A stretch of DNA of 64,000 bases from Catenulispora sp. EB89 (GTDB taxonomy: Bacteria > Actinomycetota > Actinomycetes > Streptomycetales > Catenulisporaceae). Under the pieces are notes generated by a model, which saw only the letters and a list, made by a program, of their open reading frames with translations, had not been told where the DNA came from and ran no database searches. The stretch is from assembly GCF_041261445.1 (NCBI RefSeq), contig NZ_JBGCCU010000009.1, positions 124,001 through 188,000 on the forward strand, read 5' to 3'. The position numbers and the translations under genes are program-made. Shown here one piece after another: positions 32,844 to 42,447 of this stretch (the stretch's first letter is position 1; each line of letters opens with the position of its first letter).

Positions 32844-33583
32844 CGCTGAGTCTCCACTTCCGAACGCGAGGCGCGGCTCATATGTGCCAGCACCAGGTCT
32901 TCCAAGTCGCCAGGTGCGCCCTGCGCAGCCAACAAGTCAGCAACCAACCCCGCCGCCTGAATACGCGACGCGGCGATCACCACCAAGTAGTCGCAGAACC
33001 CTTCGAGATCCGAGACCAGGTGCGAGGAGAGCATGACCGTCGTCGCACGCTCCACAACCGCCTCGCGCAGCTCGTCCAGGAACTCGCGCCGGGCCAGCGG
33101 ATCCAGCGAAGCGACCGGCTCGTCCAGAATCAGCAGCTCGGGACGCTTGGCAATGGCCATCGTCAGCGCCAGCTGCGCACGCTGCCCTCCCGAGAGCCGC
33201 CCCGCCTTCCGCCGCGGATCCAGCGCCAGCCGTTTGATCCGCTCCTCGGCATAAGCCCTGTCCCAGCGCGGATTCAGGCGCGCGCCGAGCCGCAGGTGGT
33301 CGGCCACGGACAGCCCGAGGTACGTCGGCGTGTCCTGCGCCACGAAGCCGACCTTCGCCAGGTGCCCCGGGCCGCTCCCGGGCCTCCCGCCGAGGACCTG
33401 GATCGTCCCGGCGTCCGGGGCCAGGTGGCCGGTGACCAGGTTCAGCAGCGTGGTCTTGCCGGCGCCGTTCGGGCCGACGAGGCCGACGACGCGGCCGGCC
33501 GGGATGCTCAGCGTGCAGTCGGTCAGGGCCCAGCGGCTGCGGTAGCGCTTGCCCAGCTGGCGGGTTTCGATGGCGGTGGTCAT
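32840..33583 (-). CDS. ABC transporter ATP-binding protein
   Basis: The 247-residue ATPase has Walker A GPNGAGKTT, signature LSGGQRAQLALTMAIAKRP, Walker B LLILDEPVASLDP and H-loop SSHLV. ATG at 33583 opens the conserved domain (AIETRQLGKRYRSRWAL); a TTG nine bases upstream is an alternative. It forms an operon with the permease that follows, divergent from the kinase/regulator pair beginning at 33727, which likely controls it. Confidence 0.92.
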   Translation of the reverse strand: MTTAIETRQLGKRYRSRWALTDCTLSIPAGRVVGLVGPNGAGKTTLLNLVTGHLAPDAGTIQVLGGRPGSGPGHLAKVGFVAQDTPTYLGLSVADHLRLGARLNPRWDRAYAEERIKRLALDPRRKAGRLSGGQRAQLALTMAIAKRPELLILDEPVASLDPLARREFLDELREAVVERATTVMLSSHLVSDLEGFCDYLVVIAASRIQAAGLVADLLAAQGAPGDLEDLVLAHMSRASRSEVETQR

Positions 33584-33726
33584 GGAATCCAAGGTGCCGT
33601 GGGCGACGCCGTGAGTCGTCGGACCCTGGCATCGACCTCGGGGCTGACATCTGGCCTGAAGTACGACGGGAGATATCGTCTCTGAGGCCGACGCGCTCGT
33701 GAGTGCTGCGCCGGTACCGTCATGGC

Positions 33727-34950
33727 ATGGACGCTTACAGCCCGCCGCTGGTCACCCGCCTGGCGCGACTGCGCCTGCGGCCGTGGCAGTGGGCCACCGT
33801 CGACGGCGCGGTCGCGGTTCTGACGGCGGTCGGCGGCAAGGTGCCGTATCTGCGTTACCCGGGATGGCTCGCCGTCGTCATCCTGCTCCTGGCGTCCCTT
33901 CCCGTCGCCGTGCGCCGGCTCTGGCCGCGTACCGCCCTCGCGGTCGTCGTGGTCGGCTCGACACTGGCCATCGCCGGCACCGCGAAGAACGCTCCGGTCT
34001 ACATCCCGCTCGCGGCCTGCTACGCCGCGTCTCTGATCCCGCTGCGGTTCCCGAGGCGAGAGGCGCTGCGGCTGCTCCTGGCGACCGTGCTCGCCGTCGG
34101 AGCCGGGTTCGCGGCCTACGCCGCAGGCCCCGGCAACGCCAGCGGCGGCGACATCGGCCGCTTGGCGACGGAGAGCGGCGTCTACGTCGTCGCCGCCTGG
34201 CTGGCCGGCTACGCGTTCCAGCAGCAACGTGCTTATACCGCCAAGGCACAGGAACAAGCCGCGCAGGAAGTGCGCGAACAACTCGCCGAGGCCCGCCGCA
34301 TCGGCAGCGAAGAGCGGCTGCAGATCGCCCGCGAGCTGCACGACGTCGTCGCGCACACCGTCAGCCTGATAGCCGTGCAGGCCGGCGTCGCCAACTACGT
34401 CGTGAAGTCGAACCCCGACGAGGCGGCGCGCGCCCTGGCCTCGATCGAGACGACCAGCCGTGGTGCGCTGCGCGAGATGCGAGCGTTGCTGGCGATGCTG
34501 CGGGCTGACGAGAGCGGGGACGGTATCGTGCGGTCCGAACCCGGGTTGGTTCCCGTCCCGGGGCTCGCTGACCTGGGTGAACTCGTGGCGCGGGCGGCGG
34601 AGGCGGGACTGCGGGTCGAGCTGGAGCTCCGCGGTGAGCAGGCCGAGGTCTCCGGAGGGATCGACCTGGCCGCGTACCGGGTGATCCAGGAGGCGATCAC
34701 CAACGTGGTCAAGCACGCCGCGACGGACGCCTGCCGGGTGACCGTCGGCTACGAGGAGGAGGCGTTGACCGTGGAGGTGACGGACGACGGCCAGGCCGGA
34801 GCTGGCGGCCGGATCTCGGGCCTGGGCCACGGCATCGTCGGCATGCGCGAGCGGATCACCATGTACGGCGGCGACTTCCACGCCGGACCGCTGCCCGGCC
34901 GGGGGTTCCGGGTGTCGGCCCGGCTCCCGCTGACGGAGGCCGGATCATGA
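33727..34950 (+). CDS. NarL-type sensor histidine kinase
   Basis: This 407-residue kinase has several N-terminal membrane helices (about residues 25-165), a coiled region (AQEVREQLAEARRIGSEERL), HisKA_3 with His in IARELHDVVAHTVS and an HATPase domain (IQEAITNVVKHAA, DDGQAGAG, GIVGMRERITMY). ATG at 33727 is preferred over a GTG 24 bases upstream. It is divergent from the ABC genes across 143 bp and coupled to its response regulator by ATGA, so it is the probable sensor for that transporter. Confidence 0.91.
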   Translation: MDAYSPPLVTRLARLRLRPWQWATVDGAVAVLTAVGGKVPYLRYPGWLAVVILLLASLPVAVRRLWPRTALAVVVVGSTLAIAGTAKNAPVYIPLAACYAASLIPLRFPRREALRLLLATVLAVGAGFAAYAAGPGNASGGDIGRLATESGVYVVAAWLAGYAFQQQRAYTAKAQEQAAQEVREQLAEARRIGSEERLQIARELHDVVAHTVSLIAVQAGVANYVVKSNPDEAARALASIETTSRGALREMRALLAMLRADESGDGIVRSEPGLVPVPGLADLGELVARAAEAGLRVELELRGEQAEVSGGIDLAAYRVIQEAITNVVKHAATDACRVTVGYEEEALTVEVTDDGQAGAGGRISGLGHGIVGMRERITMYGGDFHAGPLPGRGFRVSARLPLTEAGS

Positions 34951-35609
34951 CCGTCCGGGTCCTGGTGGCCGACGACCAGGCGCTGGTGCGTGGCAGCTTC
35001 AGCCTGCTCGTGGACTCCGCGCCGGACCTGTCGTCGGTCGGTCAGGCGGCGACCGGGGCCGAGGCGGTCGAGCTCGCCGAGCGCGAACACCCGGACGTCG
35101 TCCTGATGGACATCCGGATGCCCGGCATGGACGGCATCGAGGCGACGCGCCGGATCACCGCCGCGGCGCCGAATCCGCCTATCCGGGTCCTGATCCTGAC
35201 CACCTTCAACATCGACGAGTACGTCTTCACCGCTCTGCGGGCCGGCGCCAGCGGCTTCCTGCTCAAGGACACGCCGCCGGCCGACCTGCTGGCCGCGATC
35301 CGCGTCGTCGCGGCCGGTGAGGCACTGCTGTCGCCGAGCGTCACCCGGCGCCTCATCGAGGAGTTCACGCGGCGACCGGAGCCGGCGCGGCGCCCGCTCG
35401 GCGTCCTGGAGGACACCACCGACCGCGAACGCGAAGTGCTGACGCTTGTCGGCCTCGGCATGTCGAACGACGAGATCGCGGCGCATCTGCACGTCAGCCT
35501 GTCCACAGCCAAAACCCACATCGGCCGGCTGCTGATGAAGCTGGACGCGCGCGACCGGGCGCAGCTGGTGATCGCCGCCTACGACGCCGGCCTGGTCAAG
35601 CCTGCTTGA
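34947..35609 (+). CDS. NarL/FixJ-type response regulator
   Basis: This 220-residue regulator has receiver motifs VADDQ, Asp in VVLMDIRMPGMDG, LTTFN and FLLKD, and a LuxR-type HTH (TDREREVLTLVGLGMSNDEI). It is paired with the upstream kinase. The divergent ABC ATPase/permease operon is the likely target. Confidence 0.94.
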   Translation: MTVRVLVADDQALVRGSFSLLVDSAPDLSSVGQAATGAEAVELAEREHPDVVLMDIRMPGMDGIEATRRITAAAPNPPIRVLILTTFNIDEYVFTALRAGASGFLLKDTPPADLLAAIRVVAAGEALLSPSVTRRLIEEFTRRPEPARRPLGVLEDTTDREREVLTLVGLGMSNDEIAAHLHVSLSTAKTHIGRLLMKLDARDRAQLVIAAYDAGLVKPA

Positions 35610-35640
35610 GCTGACTAGGCCGACGACGTCGTGACGGTCC

Positions 35641-35702
35641 CTGCGGCGGTAACCGCAGCTAAGGCATAGGCATAGGCATCGGCGTCGGCGTCGGCGTCGG
35701 TT
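35641..35702. repeat. hairpin followed by 6-bp tandem repeats between convergent genes
   Basis: CTGCGG-cggtaa-CCGCAG (35641-35658) can form a short hairpin. It is followed by GGCATA repeats and then GGCGTC repeats up to the stop of the convergent glycosidase gene. The region probably serves as a weak bidirectional terminator; the hexamer repeats look like slippage products. Confidence 0.55.
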
Positions 35703-37341
35703 ACGGCAGCACCTGGACCGTGTCCCCGACCGGCCGCTCACCGGTGGCGTCCGACGGGTTGTTGACCAGCTGCCCGTCAACGGCCATCGCCGTGGAGCCG
35801 CCGCCGTCGAGGTTCAGCGCCTGCACCGCGCCGAGCGAGCGCATGAACTCGGCCTCCTCGTACAGCGTGAAGCCCTCGCTGCCGGCCGTCTGGCGGCCGT
35901 CGACCGTGACCAGGAGCAGGTCGCCCTTGGCGTCGGTGCCGGCCATGGTGCGCGGCTGGCGCGCGTTGGCCCACTGGAAGTTGTAGGACAGGTCCTGCGG
36001 CTTGACGACGCCCTCGGCCGCCGCGTCGATGGCGATCCGGCCGTCGTGGATCAGGACCGGGGCGGCGCTGACGATGCTGTCGTTCGCGCACAGGCGCAGG
36101 TGGTGGCCGTTCGCGGCGTCGGTCACCGACTCGTCGACCGACAGGCGGTGCCCGACCACCGCGTGCGCGGTCAGCCAGGTGCCGGCGGTGCCGATGCCCT
36201 GGAGCACGGTGCCGCCGGCCGGGACCGAGCCGCCGCGCACGCCGACCGAGACGACCGTGCCGGCCCCGTCGAGCACGACCTGGGCCCCGGCGCCGGTCGG
36301 CAGCGCGGTCGCGAACTCCGGCGTGAACAGCACCAGGTCGTCGGCCTCGGTGCAGGTGATGTCCTGAACGGGGTGCGTGGTGGGCACCGCGTTGGGGCGG
36401 CCGCAGTCGCGCAGGAGGCCGGGCACCCGGTTGATGCCCTGGATCTGCGAGACCGCCGAGCCGGCGCGGACCGAGGCGGTGCTGCTCAGGTTGGCGACCT
36501 CGAAGTGCTTGCCGCCGTCCTTGATCACCAGGGCGCCGCGGGATCCGGAGGACAGGGACTCGAGCTCGCCGTCGTAGACGCCGAGCCCGGACTGCGTGCC
36601 CTGCACGCCGTCGCTGTTGGAGGTGATGAAGAACCCGCCGTTGACGCCGACCAGCGAGCCCAGCTGCGCGGCGACGGAGGAGGTGGTCAGGCGCTGCGCG
36701 ACGTTGCCGTCGTGGGTGGCCTCGACCTTGCCGGCGAAGGCGCGCGGGTTGATCACCGCGACGTGGATGTTCTCCACGTCCGCCGGGGTCTGGACGTCGT
36801 AGCCGGTCCACTCGGTGAGGGCGGTGAACCCGGCGGCCTTGACCGCGGTCAGCTCGGTGCCGGCGGCAGCCTGCGTCGGGAACTGGCCGACCCGGACCCG
36901 GTAGCCCATCAGGCCGTGCGGGGTGTCCGCGTAGTGCGGCCACTGGACGGCCTCGACGCGGGCCTGGAAGCCGTGGGCCTGGAGCTGCGCGGCGGTGGTC
37001 TGGGCCCAGGACTGCGCGGCGACCTCGGCGTTGGCGGGGCTGCCGGTGACGGTGCTGGTGACCGGCTGTTCGAGGGTGACGGTCCAGAACGGGGCCACGC
37101 CGGGGTTCTTGATGGTCACGGTGCTGACCTGGACGCCGGGCGCGACGGTCTTCGTCGTCCACTGCTCGTGGCCGAGGCTGGTGGCGGATCCCGGGCTGAA
37201 GGCGGTGACGGCCTGCGCCTGCGCCGTGGTCGCGCTGTACGCCGCGAGCGGCACGGACAGCGCGAGCACGGCTGCCGCCGTGAGTGCGCCCCGGCGGCGC
37301 GCGCCGACCGGCGTGGACGGACGGTGGTGCTGCTTCGACAT
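35701..37341 (-). CDS. secreted phosphodiester glycosidase (NAGPA-domain) protein
   Basis: This 546-residue exported protein has a signal peptide (GALTAAAVLALSVPLAAYSA, cleavage near AQAQA) and a SPOR-like segment (GYRVRVGQFPTQAAAGTELT). The phosphodiester glycosidase domain includes GVNGGFFI and the near-terminal signature LNLDGGGSTAM. The human relative removes GlcNAc from phosphodiester-linked mannose; bacterial members act on cell-surface or exopolysaccharide sugars. The SPOR-like part suggests binding to cell-wall glycan. ATG at 37341 is chosen because the signal peptide starts there; AGGGGA lies upstream. It is divergent from the BTAD regulator (188 bp apart). Confidence 0.88.
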   Translation of the reverse strand: MSKQHHRPSTPVGARRRGALTAAAVLALSVPLAAYSATTAQAQAVTAFSPGSATSLGHEQWTTKTVAPGVQVSTVTIKNPGVAPFWTVTLEQPVTSTVTGSPANAEVAAQSWAQTTAAQLQAHGFQARVEAVQWPHYADTPHGLMGYRVRVGQFPTQAAAGTELTAVKAAGFTALTEWTGYDVQTPADVENIHVAVINPRAFAGKVEATHDGNVAQRLTTSSVAAQLGSLVGVNGGFFITSNSDGVQGTQSGLGVYDGELESLSSGSRGALVIKDGGKHFEVANLSSTASVRAGSAVSQIQGINRVPGLLRDCGRPNAVPTTHPVQDITCTEADDLVLFTPEFATALPTGAGAQVVLDGAGTVVSVGVRGGSVPAGGTVLQGIGTAGTWLTAHAVVGHRLSVDESVTDAANGHHLRLCANDSIVSAAPVLIHDGRIAIDAAAEGVVKPQDLSYNFQWANARQPRTMAGTDAKGDLLLVTVDGRQTAGSEGFTLYEEAEFMRSLGAVQALNLDGGGSTAMAVDGQLVNNPSDATGERPVGDTVQVLP

Positions 37342-37529
37342 GTGATCCCCTGACTCGGTGAGCTCAACATCTGAATCGGGCCGGCTGAACGGCTGGTGGA
37401 AGCCGTGCGACGAACGAGGTAATAACAGGCCCAAAAATTCCGAACGAATTGTGGAAGAGCGAGGCGTAGCCTGGGTCTGGCCGCCTAGGCTGTAAGGACA
37501 TTGCTAGACGCACAACGGGAGGCTCGGCC

Positions 37530-40472
37530 GTGCGTTTCGCCATATTGGGACCCACGACGGTGGACCACGGGGCCGGGCCGGAGGAGCTGCCGCCGGGCAT
37601 CCCCGAGGCCGTGCTGGTCGTGCTGCTGCTGAGCAGTCCGCGGGCGGTTCAGCTCGACGTGCTGATCGACGCGGTGTGGCCGGAACGGCCGCCGATGGCC
37701 GCCGTGGACTCGTTGCGCAACCATCTCAGCCGACTGCGACGGTTCCTGGGGCCGGTGCTGGCCGAGCGGTTGACCACGCGGCCCTCGGGCTACCTGATCG
37801 ATCTGGACGGGGTCGGTTTCGACGTCGCAGAGTTCTTGGAACTGTCGAGGCAGGGCCGGCGGCTGGCTTCCGGCGGCGTGTGGACCGAGTCGGCGGCGTT
37901 GTTGACCGCCGCGCAGGAGCTGTGGCGCGGCGAGCCGCTGGCCGGGCGGATCGTCGGGCTGGACCTGGCCAGCCGGTTGCGGGCGCTGCGGGAGGAGCGG
38001 CTGCTGGTGCAGACCGTCCGCATCGACGCGGACCTGCATCTGGGGCGGCACCGGGAGGTGGTCGGGGAGCTGCTGGACCTGACGGCGACGCAGCCCTTGC
38101 ACGAGCCGGCGTGGCGGCAGCTGAGCCTGGCGCTGTATCGGGCGGGGCGGCAGGCCGACGCGTTGGAGGCGTTCCGGCGGTTGCGGGTTCTGCTGGACGA
38201 GCAGTTGGGGGTCGAGCCTTCGGTCGAGCTGCGGGAGCTGTATCAGCGGATGCTGAATCAGGATCCTGCGCTGAATGTCGATGCTGCGGAGGGCTCTGGC
38301 TTTGGCCTGGGTGCTCTGGATCCGACGGCCGACCCGGCGCCGAGTCCATCTCCGTCTGCCTCGACATCTGCCTCGACATCTGCCTCGGTATCGGCATCTA
38401 TATCGCCGGCTGCCGAAGCGATCGGCGTCGCGCAGCTGCCGTCTCTCATCGGCGACTTCACCGGCCGCGACGAGCAGATCCTTTTCCTGCACGACGCGAT
38501 CACCGTCCGGTCGGGTCGGGCCGGTCAGGTGCCGGTTGCGGTGATCACCGGCGGCGGCGGGCTCGGCAAGACGTCGCTGGCCGTCGCCACGGCGCATCAG
38601 GTGGCGGATCAGTTCCCTGACGGGAATCTCTTCGTGGACCTGCACGGCATGGACGCCGCGACGCGGGACCCCGCGGAGGTGCTGCGGCAGTGGCTGGTGG
38701 ATCTCGGGACTCCGGCGGAGGCGGTGCCGGTGGACGCCGAGGCGCGGCAGGCGCGGTTCCGGAGTTTGACGCACGGCAAGCAGCTGCTGGTCGTGGTCGA
38801 CAACGCGCGGAACGCCGCGCAGGTGCTGCCTTTGCTGCCGGCGTCGCCGGGCTGCGCTGTTCTCGTCACGAGCCGATCGCGGCTGACCGACCTGCCGGCC
38901 ACCGCGCGCCTTGACCTGGAGCCGATGTCGGCGGCTGAAGCGCTGAGCATGCTGGCGGAGCTGGTCGGGGCCGAGCGGCTGCGTGCCGAGCCTGAGGCCA
39001 CTGATGACGTCCTGCGGGTGTGCGCGGGCTTGCCGCTCGCGCTGCGGATCGTCGGGGCGCGGCTTCAGGCTCGGCGTTCGTGGCCGGTGCAGGCTTTGGC
39101 GACGCGTCTGGACGACGAGCACCGGCGGCTGGACGAGCTGCGGATCGGGGATTTGGCGGCGCGGGCCAGTTTCGAGGTCAGCTTTCGGGGGCTGCCCGCG
39201 GGGGTGCGTCCCAAGTCGTCGCCGGCTCTGGTGTTCACGCTGCTGGGGTTGGCGGGTGGTCCGGATATTTCGGTGGCGGCGGTCGCGGCTTTGGCGGGGG
39301 TTCCGGTCGAGGATGCCGAGGACGCCCTTGATGTGCTGCTGGACGCACACCTTGTCGACAGCGTGGTCCCCGGCCGCTACTTCCTGCACGACCTGCTGCG
39401 GGACTTCGCTCGCGAACTAGCCGCCGCCGCGCCTGCTCCGGACCGGTCGTCGGCGGTCGGGCGACTCGTCCACTGGTACAGCCACGCCTCTTCCGCCGCC
39501 GCCGACCAGCTGGCGCCACGGACGAACACCTGGGATCTGTTGTCCCGGATCTCGGCGCCCGGGGCGGTTCCGAGCTTCGCCGACCGTGACGCGGCCTGGC
39601 AGTGGTTCCTGGTCGAGAACGCCAACGTCCGGGCCGCGGTGGTCTCCGCCGAGTCCGACCTGCCGGGGCCGGAGGCTTGGGTACTCGCCTCGCAGCTGGT
39701 CCTGTTCTTCACGCAGGGCAGCCGCTGGGCCGAGGCGGCGGAGACGTTCACCGTCGCGCTGCGATCCGCGCAGCGTGACGGCGACCCGCTGGCGCGGGCC
39801 CGGATCCTGAGCGTGCAGGCGTACGCGTTCGGCCACCTGGAGCGGCACGCCGAGGCGCTGGACGCGGCGGGCCTCGGCGTCGAGGCCGCCGAGGAGGTCG
39901 GCGACCTGCGGCTGCTGGTGATCGCGTACAACGCCTACGGCTGGGTCCTGCTGAAGGCGGGGCACCACCGCGAGGCGGTGGCCAACCAGCAGAAGATGGT
40001 CAAGGTCCTGCGGATCATCGACATGCCCGAACGCACGGCGGCGGGCCTCGCCGACCTCGCCGAAGCCCTGACCGCCTGCGGCGACCACACCGCAGCCGCC
40101 GAAGCGCTGGAGGAGGCACTGCCCCTGGCGCGCAAGGCGGAGCGGCCCTACATCGAGGCCTACATCCTGAACGCCCTCGGCACAGCCCACACCTCCAACA
40201 ACAGCGCCGAGGAGGCGATCGCCCTCCTGACCGACGCCGCCAACCTCCGCGCCACCATCGAAGACCGAGCCGGCCACGCCGAAAGCCTCCTCCGCCTCAG
40301 CCAGGCCCAAGCCACCCTCGGCCACACCCCCGAAGCCGCCACCACCTGGCGCCGCGCCTCAGCGATGGTCGACGAGATCGGCAGCTCGCGCTTGATCGAG
40401 CTGCGGGCGGAGCTTGTGGAGCCGGTGGTGGGGGCGGCGGGAGCGGTGGGGGATGGGGATGGGGATGGCTGA
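37530..40472 (+). CDS. BTAD/SARP-family regulator with NB-ARC and TPR domains (AfsR-like)
   Basis: This 980-residue multidomain regulator opens with an OmpR-like winged helix (residues 1-90). The bacterial transcriptional activation domain follows (about 95-240, ending LLDEQLGVEPSVELRELYQR). A Ser/Ala linker of low complexity (about 268-292) leads to an NB-ARC ATPase domain with P-loop GGGGLGKTS (about 341-349) and Walker B-like LLVVVDNAR, and then C-terminal TPRs (about 700-960). AfsR-type proteins integrate signals and activate secondary metabolism. GTG at 37530 has GGGAGG eight bases upstream. Possible targets are itself, the divergent glycosidase and distant loci; no SARP heptamer repeats were spotted just upstream. 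Confidence 0.92.
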   Translation: MRFAILGPTTVDHGAGPEELPPGIPEAVLVVLLLSSPRAVQLDVLIDAVWPERPPMAAVDSLRNHLSRLRRFLGPVLAERLTTRPSGYLIDLDGVGFDVAEFLELSRQGRRLASGGVWTESAALLTAAQELWRGEPLAGRIVGLDLASRLRALREERLLVQTVRIDADLHLGRHREVVGELLDLTATQPLHEPAWRQLSLALYRAGRQADALEAFRRLRVLLDEQLGVEPSVELRELYQRMLNQDPALNVDAAEGSGFGLGALDPTADPAPSPSPSASTSASTSASVSASISPAAEAIGVAQLPSLIGDFTGRDEQILFLHDAITVRSGRAGQVPVAVITGGGGLGKTSLAVATAHQVADQFPDGNLFVDLHGMDAATRDPAEVLRQWLVDLGTPAEAVPVDAEARQARFRSLTHGKQLLVVVDNARNAAQVLPLLPASPGCAVLVTSRSRLTDLPATARLDLEPMSAAEALSMLAELVGAERLRAEPEATDDVLRVCAGLPLALRIVGARLQARRSWPVQALATRLDDEHRRLDELRIGDLAARASFEVSFRGLPAGVRPKSSPALVFTLLGLAGGPDISVAAVAALAGVPVEDAEDALDVLLDAHLVDSVVPGRYFLHDLLRDFARELAAAAPAPDRSSAVGRLVHWYSHASSAAADQLAPRTNTWDLLSRISAPGAVPSFADRDAAWQWFLVENANVRAAVVSAESDLPGPEAWVLASQLVLFFTQGSRWAEAAETFTVALRSAQRDGDPLARARILSVQAYAFGHLERHAEALDAAGLGVEAAEEVGDLRLLVIAYNAYGWVLLKAGHHREAVANQQKMVKVLRIIDMPERTAAGLADLAEALTACGDHTAAAEALEEALPLARKAERPYIEAYILNALGTAHTSNNSAEEAIALLTDAANLRATIEDRAGHAESLLRLSQAQATLGHTPEAATTWRRASAMVDEIGSSRLIELRAELVEPVVGAAGAVGDGDGDG

Positions 40473-40923
40473 GGGCGCTGCGATCGGGGATCCCGGCTGT
40501 GCGATCGCTGCGGACGCCGGTGGTGCATCGCGGATACCGGCGGTGCACCGTGGACGCCGGTGGTGCACCGCAGATACCGGCGGTGCACCGCAGACACGCG
40601 ACTGGCCGCTGCGCTGATGAGCCTGCTCTGCGCCGCCGAGGCGCGCACCGCCTGGCGATGGCCGAGGCCAGCGCGATTCCCGGGCACTGACCAGCCCGGC
40701 TCGGCAGCATCACGCCTGCGCCGCGCGCGCTGCCTTCCCGCTAGGAGCGTGGGTCAGTTACACCAACCTGCTGTCGGCGTGTTGGGAAAAGTGCTCAGCG
40801 TACAGATGAATGTGCTCAGTCGTGGGGCCTTGGGGACGGCCCTGCCGACTGTGGCGGTGTCCGCTGGTGTTCATGACTCGCTGGCGGTCTGGACCTGGAG
40901 CGTGCGGGCGTAGGCTCTCAGGA
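40473..40923. other. 451-bp gap holding a palindromic repeat array
   Basis: No gene is supported here. The notable content is the 20-bp array at 40517-40596, listed separately. Further on, two GTGCTCAG direct repeats (about 40792 and 40813) lie near the MerR gene's upstream region. The remainder shows nothing recognisable. Confidence 0.5.
40517..40596. repeat. four 20-bp tandem repeats with palindromic GGTGCACC core
   Basis: Four consecutive 20-bp units start with CCGG at 40517, 40537, 40557 and 40577. The consensus is CCGGYGGTGCACCGCRGAYA. The core of unit 4 (GCGGTGCACCGC) is a perfect 12-bp palindrome, unit 2 has a 10-bp one and unit 3 an 8-bp one; unit 1 carries one substitution. A 20-bp period is about two helical turns, so bound dimers would lie on nearly the same DNA face. 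The array sits 45 bp after the BTAD gene and 328 bp before the MerR gene. Confidence 0.9.
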
Positions 40924-41319
40924 ATGCGGATCGGCGAGCTGTCAAAGCGCACGGGCGTGAGTCCGCGCTCACTGCGGTACTACGAAGAGCAAGGCTTGCT
41001 GGCCAGCTCACGCTCCGATGCGGGGCAGCGTCACTATTCCGATGCCGAGGTCCAGCGCGTGTGGCTCATCCGACGGCTGTTCGACGCGGGTATGTCCAGC
41101 CGGGTGATCGCGTCTGTGCTGCCGTGTGTGGACGTCCCCGGTGACCTGGGTATCGCCGAGGAGACGTTCACGGCGATGATGCGCGAGCGCGAGCGGATCG
41201 ACGCCGATATCGCGCACCTGGTCGAGACCCGGGATGCGCTCGACGTGCTGATCAAGGTCAATAGTCGACACCGGGCGGAGCTGTCCATGACGCCGGAACC
41301 GGCGCACGGTCGCCCCTGA
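40924..41319 (+). CDS. MerR-family transcriptional regulator
   Basis: This 131-residue regulator has the N-terminal MerR HTH (MRIGELSKRTGVSPRSLRYY) and the following helix (YSDAEVQRVWLIRRLFDAGM), then a coiled-coil dimer helix. The only Cys is in LPCVDVP, so it is not an obvious metal sensor. The oxidoreductase gene 106 bp downstream in the same direction is the probable target; the gap contains the palindrome ACATCGATGT at 41353-41362. Confidence 0.92.
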   Translation: MRIGELSKRTGVSPRSLRYYEEQGLLASSRSDAGQRHYSDAEVQRVWLIRRLFDAGMSSRVIASVLPCVDVPGDLGIAEETFTAMMRERERIDADIAHLVETRDALDVLIKVNSRHRAELSMTPEPAHGRP

Positions 41320-41425
41320 TGCTGTGACCTGTATCTCAGTGGCTTGCCTTTTACATCGATGTCAGGGGTGAGGATGTCGACAGCGCCCGGAACAACCGGG
41401 TCGGTCATCCGGAAGGCGGCACGGT

Positions 41426-42349
41426 ATGGGACAGGCGTGGGGTTTCGGAAAGTATGGCGGGCCCGAGGTGCAGGAGTTCTTCGACCGTCCCGATCCCGTC
41501 CCCGGTCGTGGCGAGGTGTTGATCCGGGTTGACGTCGCCGGCGTGAACCCCCTGGACCACCTGCTGCGCTCGGGTCTGGTCCCCGGACTCGACGGCGGGC
41601 GTCCGTTTCCCCGCGTGCTGGGCATGGAGGCAGCGGGAACCGTTCTCGCCCGGGGCGAGGACGTCGACGGGCTCGAGGTGGGTGACGCGGTCTTCGGCTT
41701 CGCGCTTAGCGGTGGCGGCACCTATGCCGAGACGACGGTGCTGTCCGCGCCCAACACCGCGCGCATTCCGGCGGGCCTGTCCGCGACCGTGGCGGCAACG
41801 CTGCCGGTAGCCGGGACGACCGCGGTGGACGCGCTCGACCAGCTCGGCCTGCCCGCTGGTGCCACGGTCCTGGTCAACGGGGTCGGGGGTGGGGTCGGCC
41901 TGGCCGTCGCCCGGCTGGCCATCGGGCGCGAGCTGCGTGTGATCGGCACCGGGAGTACCGCCAAGCGCGAGCACGCCGAGGCCATCGGGGTGCGGTTCAT
42001 CGACTACACCGCCGAGGACGTCGTCGCCGCGGCACGCGAGCTGGTTCCGGACGGCTTCGACGGGATCGTCGACCTGGCCGGAGGCACCTCGCTGCGGACG
42101 GTCGCCCCGCTGGCTCGGGAGCCCCGCAACGTCATCGCAGTGGGTGATATGTCCGTACCCGATCTCGGTGGGCGTTTCGTCGAGCGTCGCCTCGACCGCG
42201 AGAACCTGGAACGGTCCGCCCAGCTGACCCTCGACGGAGTCCTCGCACCCGTGATCACCGCGGTCCATCCACTCTCCGACGCCCCAGCCGCCCTCGCCAC
42301 CGTCGAGAACGGTCACAGTGCGGGCAAGGTTGTCATCAAGGTGGCATGA
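41426..42349 (+). CDS. NADP-dependent medium-chain oxidoreductase (quinone oxidoreductase type)
   Basis: This 307-residue MDR-superfamily enzyme without zinc-ligand cysteines has GRGEVLIRVDVAGVNPLDHL near the N-terminus, GMEAAGTVLARGEDV, and the nucleotide site VLVNGVGGGVGLAVARLA. Such enzymes reduce quinones or enones with NADPH. ATG at 41426 has GGAAGG about ten bases upstream. Regulation by the adjacent MerR-type protein is likely, giving a small electrophile-response pair. Confidence 0.9.
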   Translation: MGQAWGFGKYGGPEVQEFFDRPDPVPGRGEVLIRVDVAGVNPLDHLLRSGLVPGLDGGRPFPRVLGMEAAGTVLARGEDVDGLEVGDAVFGFALSGGGTYAETTVLSAPNTARIPAGLSATVAATLPVAGTTAVDALDQLGLPAGATVLVNGVGGGVGLAVARLAIGRELRVIGTGSTAKREHAEAIGVRFIDYTAEDVVAAARELVPDGFDGIVDLAGGTSLRTVAPLAREPRNVIAVGDMSVPDLGGRFVERRLDRENLERSAQLTLDGVLAPVITAVHPLSDAPAALATVENGHSAGKVVIKVA

Positions 42350-42447
42350 GAAGTTCCCGGCCCAGGCGTACGCCGACACCCACCAGCTATTCGTGATCTT
42401 TCATATGGGGAGATCTCGGTATGCCTGGTGGGGATGGCTTGTTCTAG

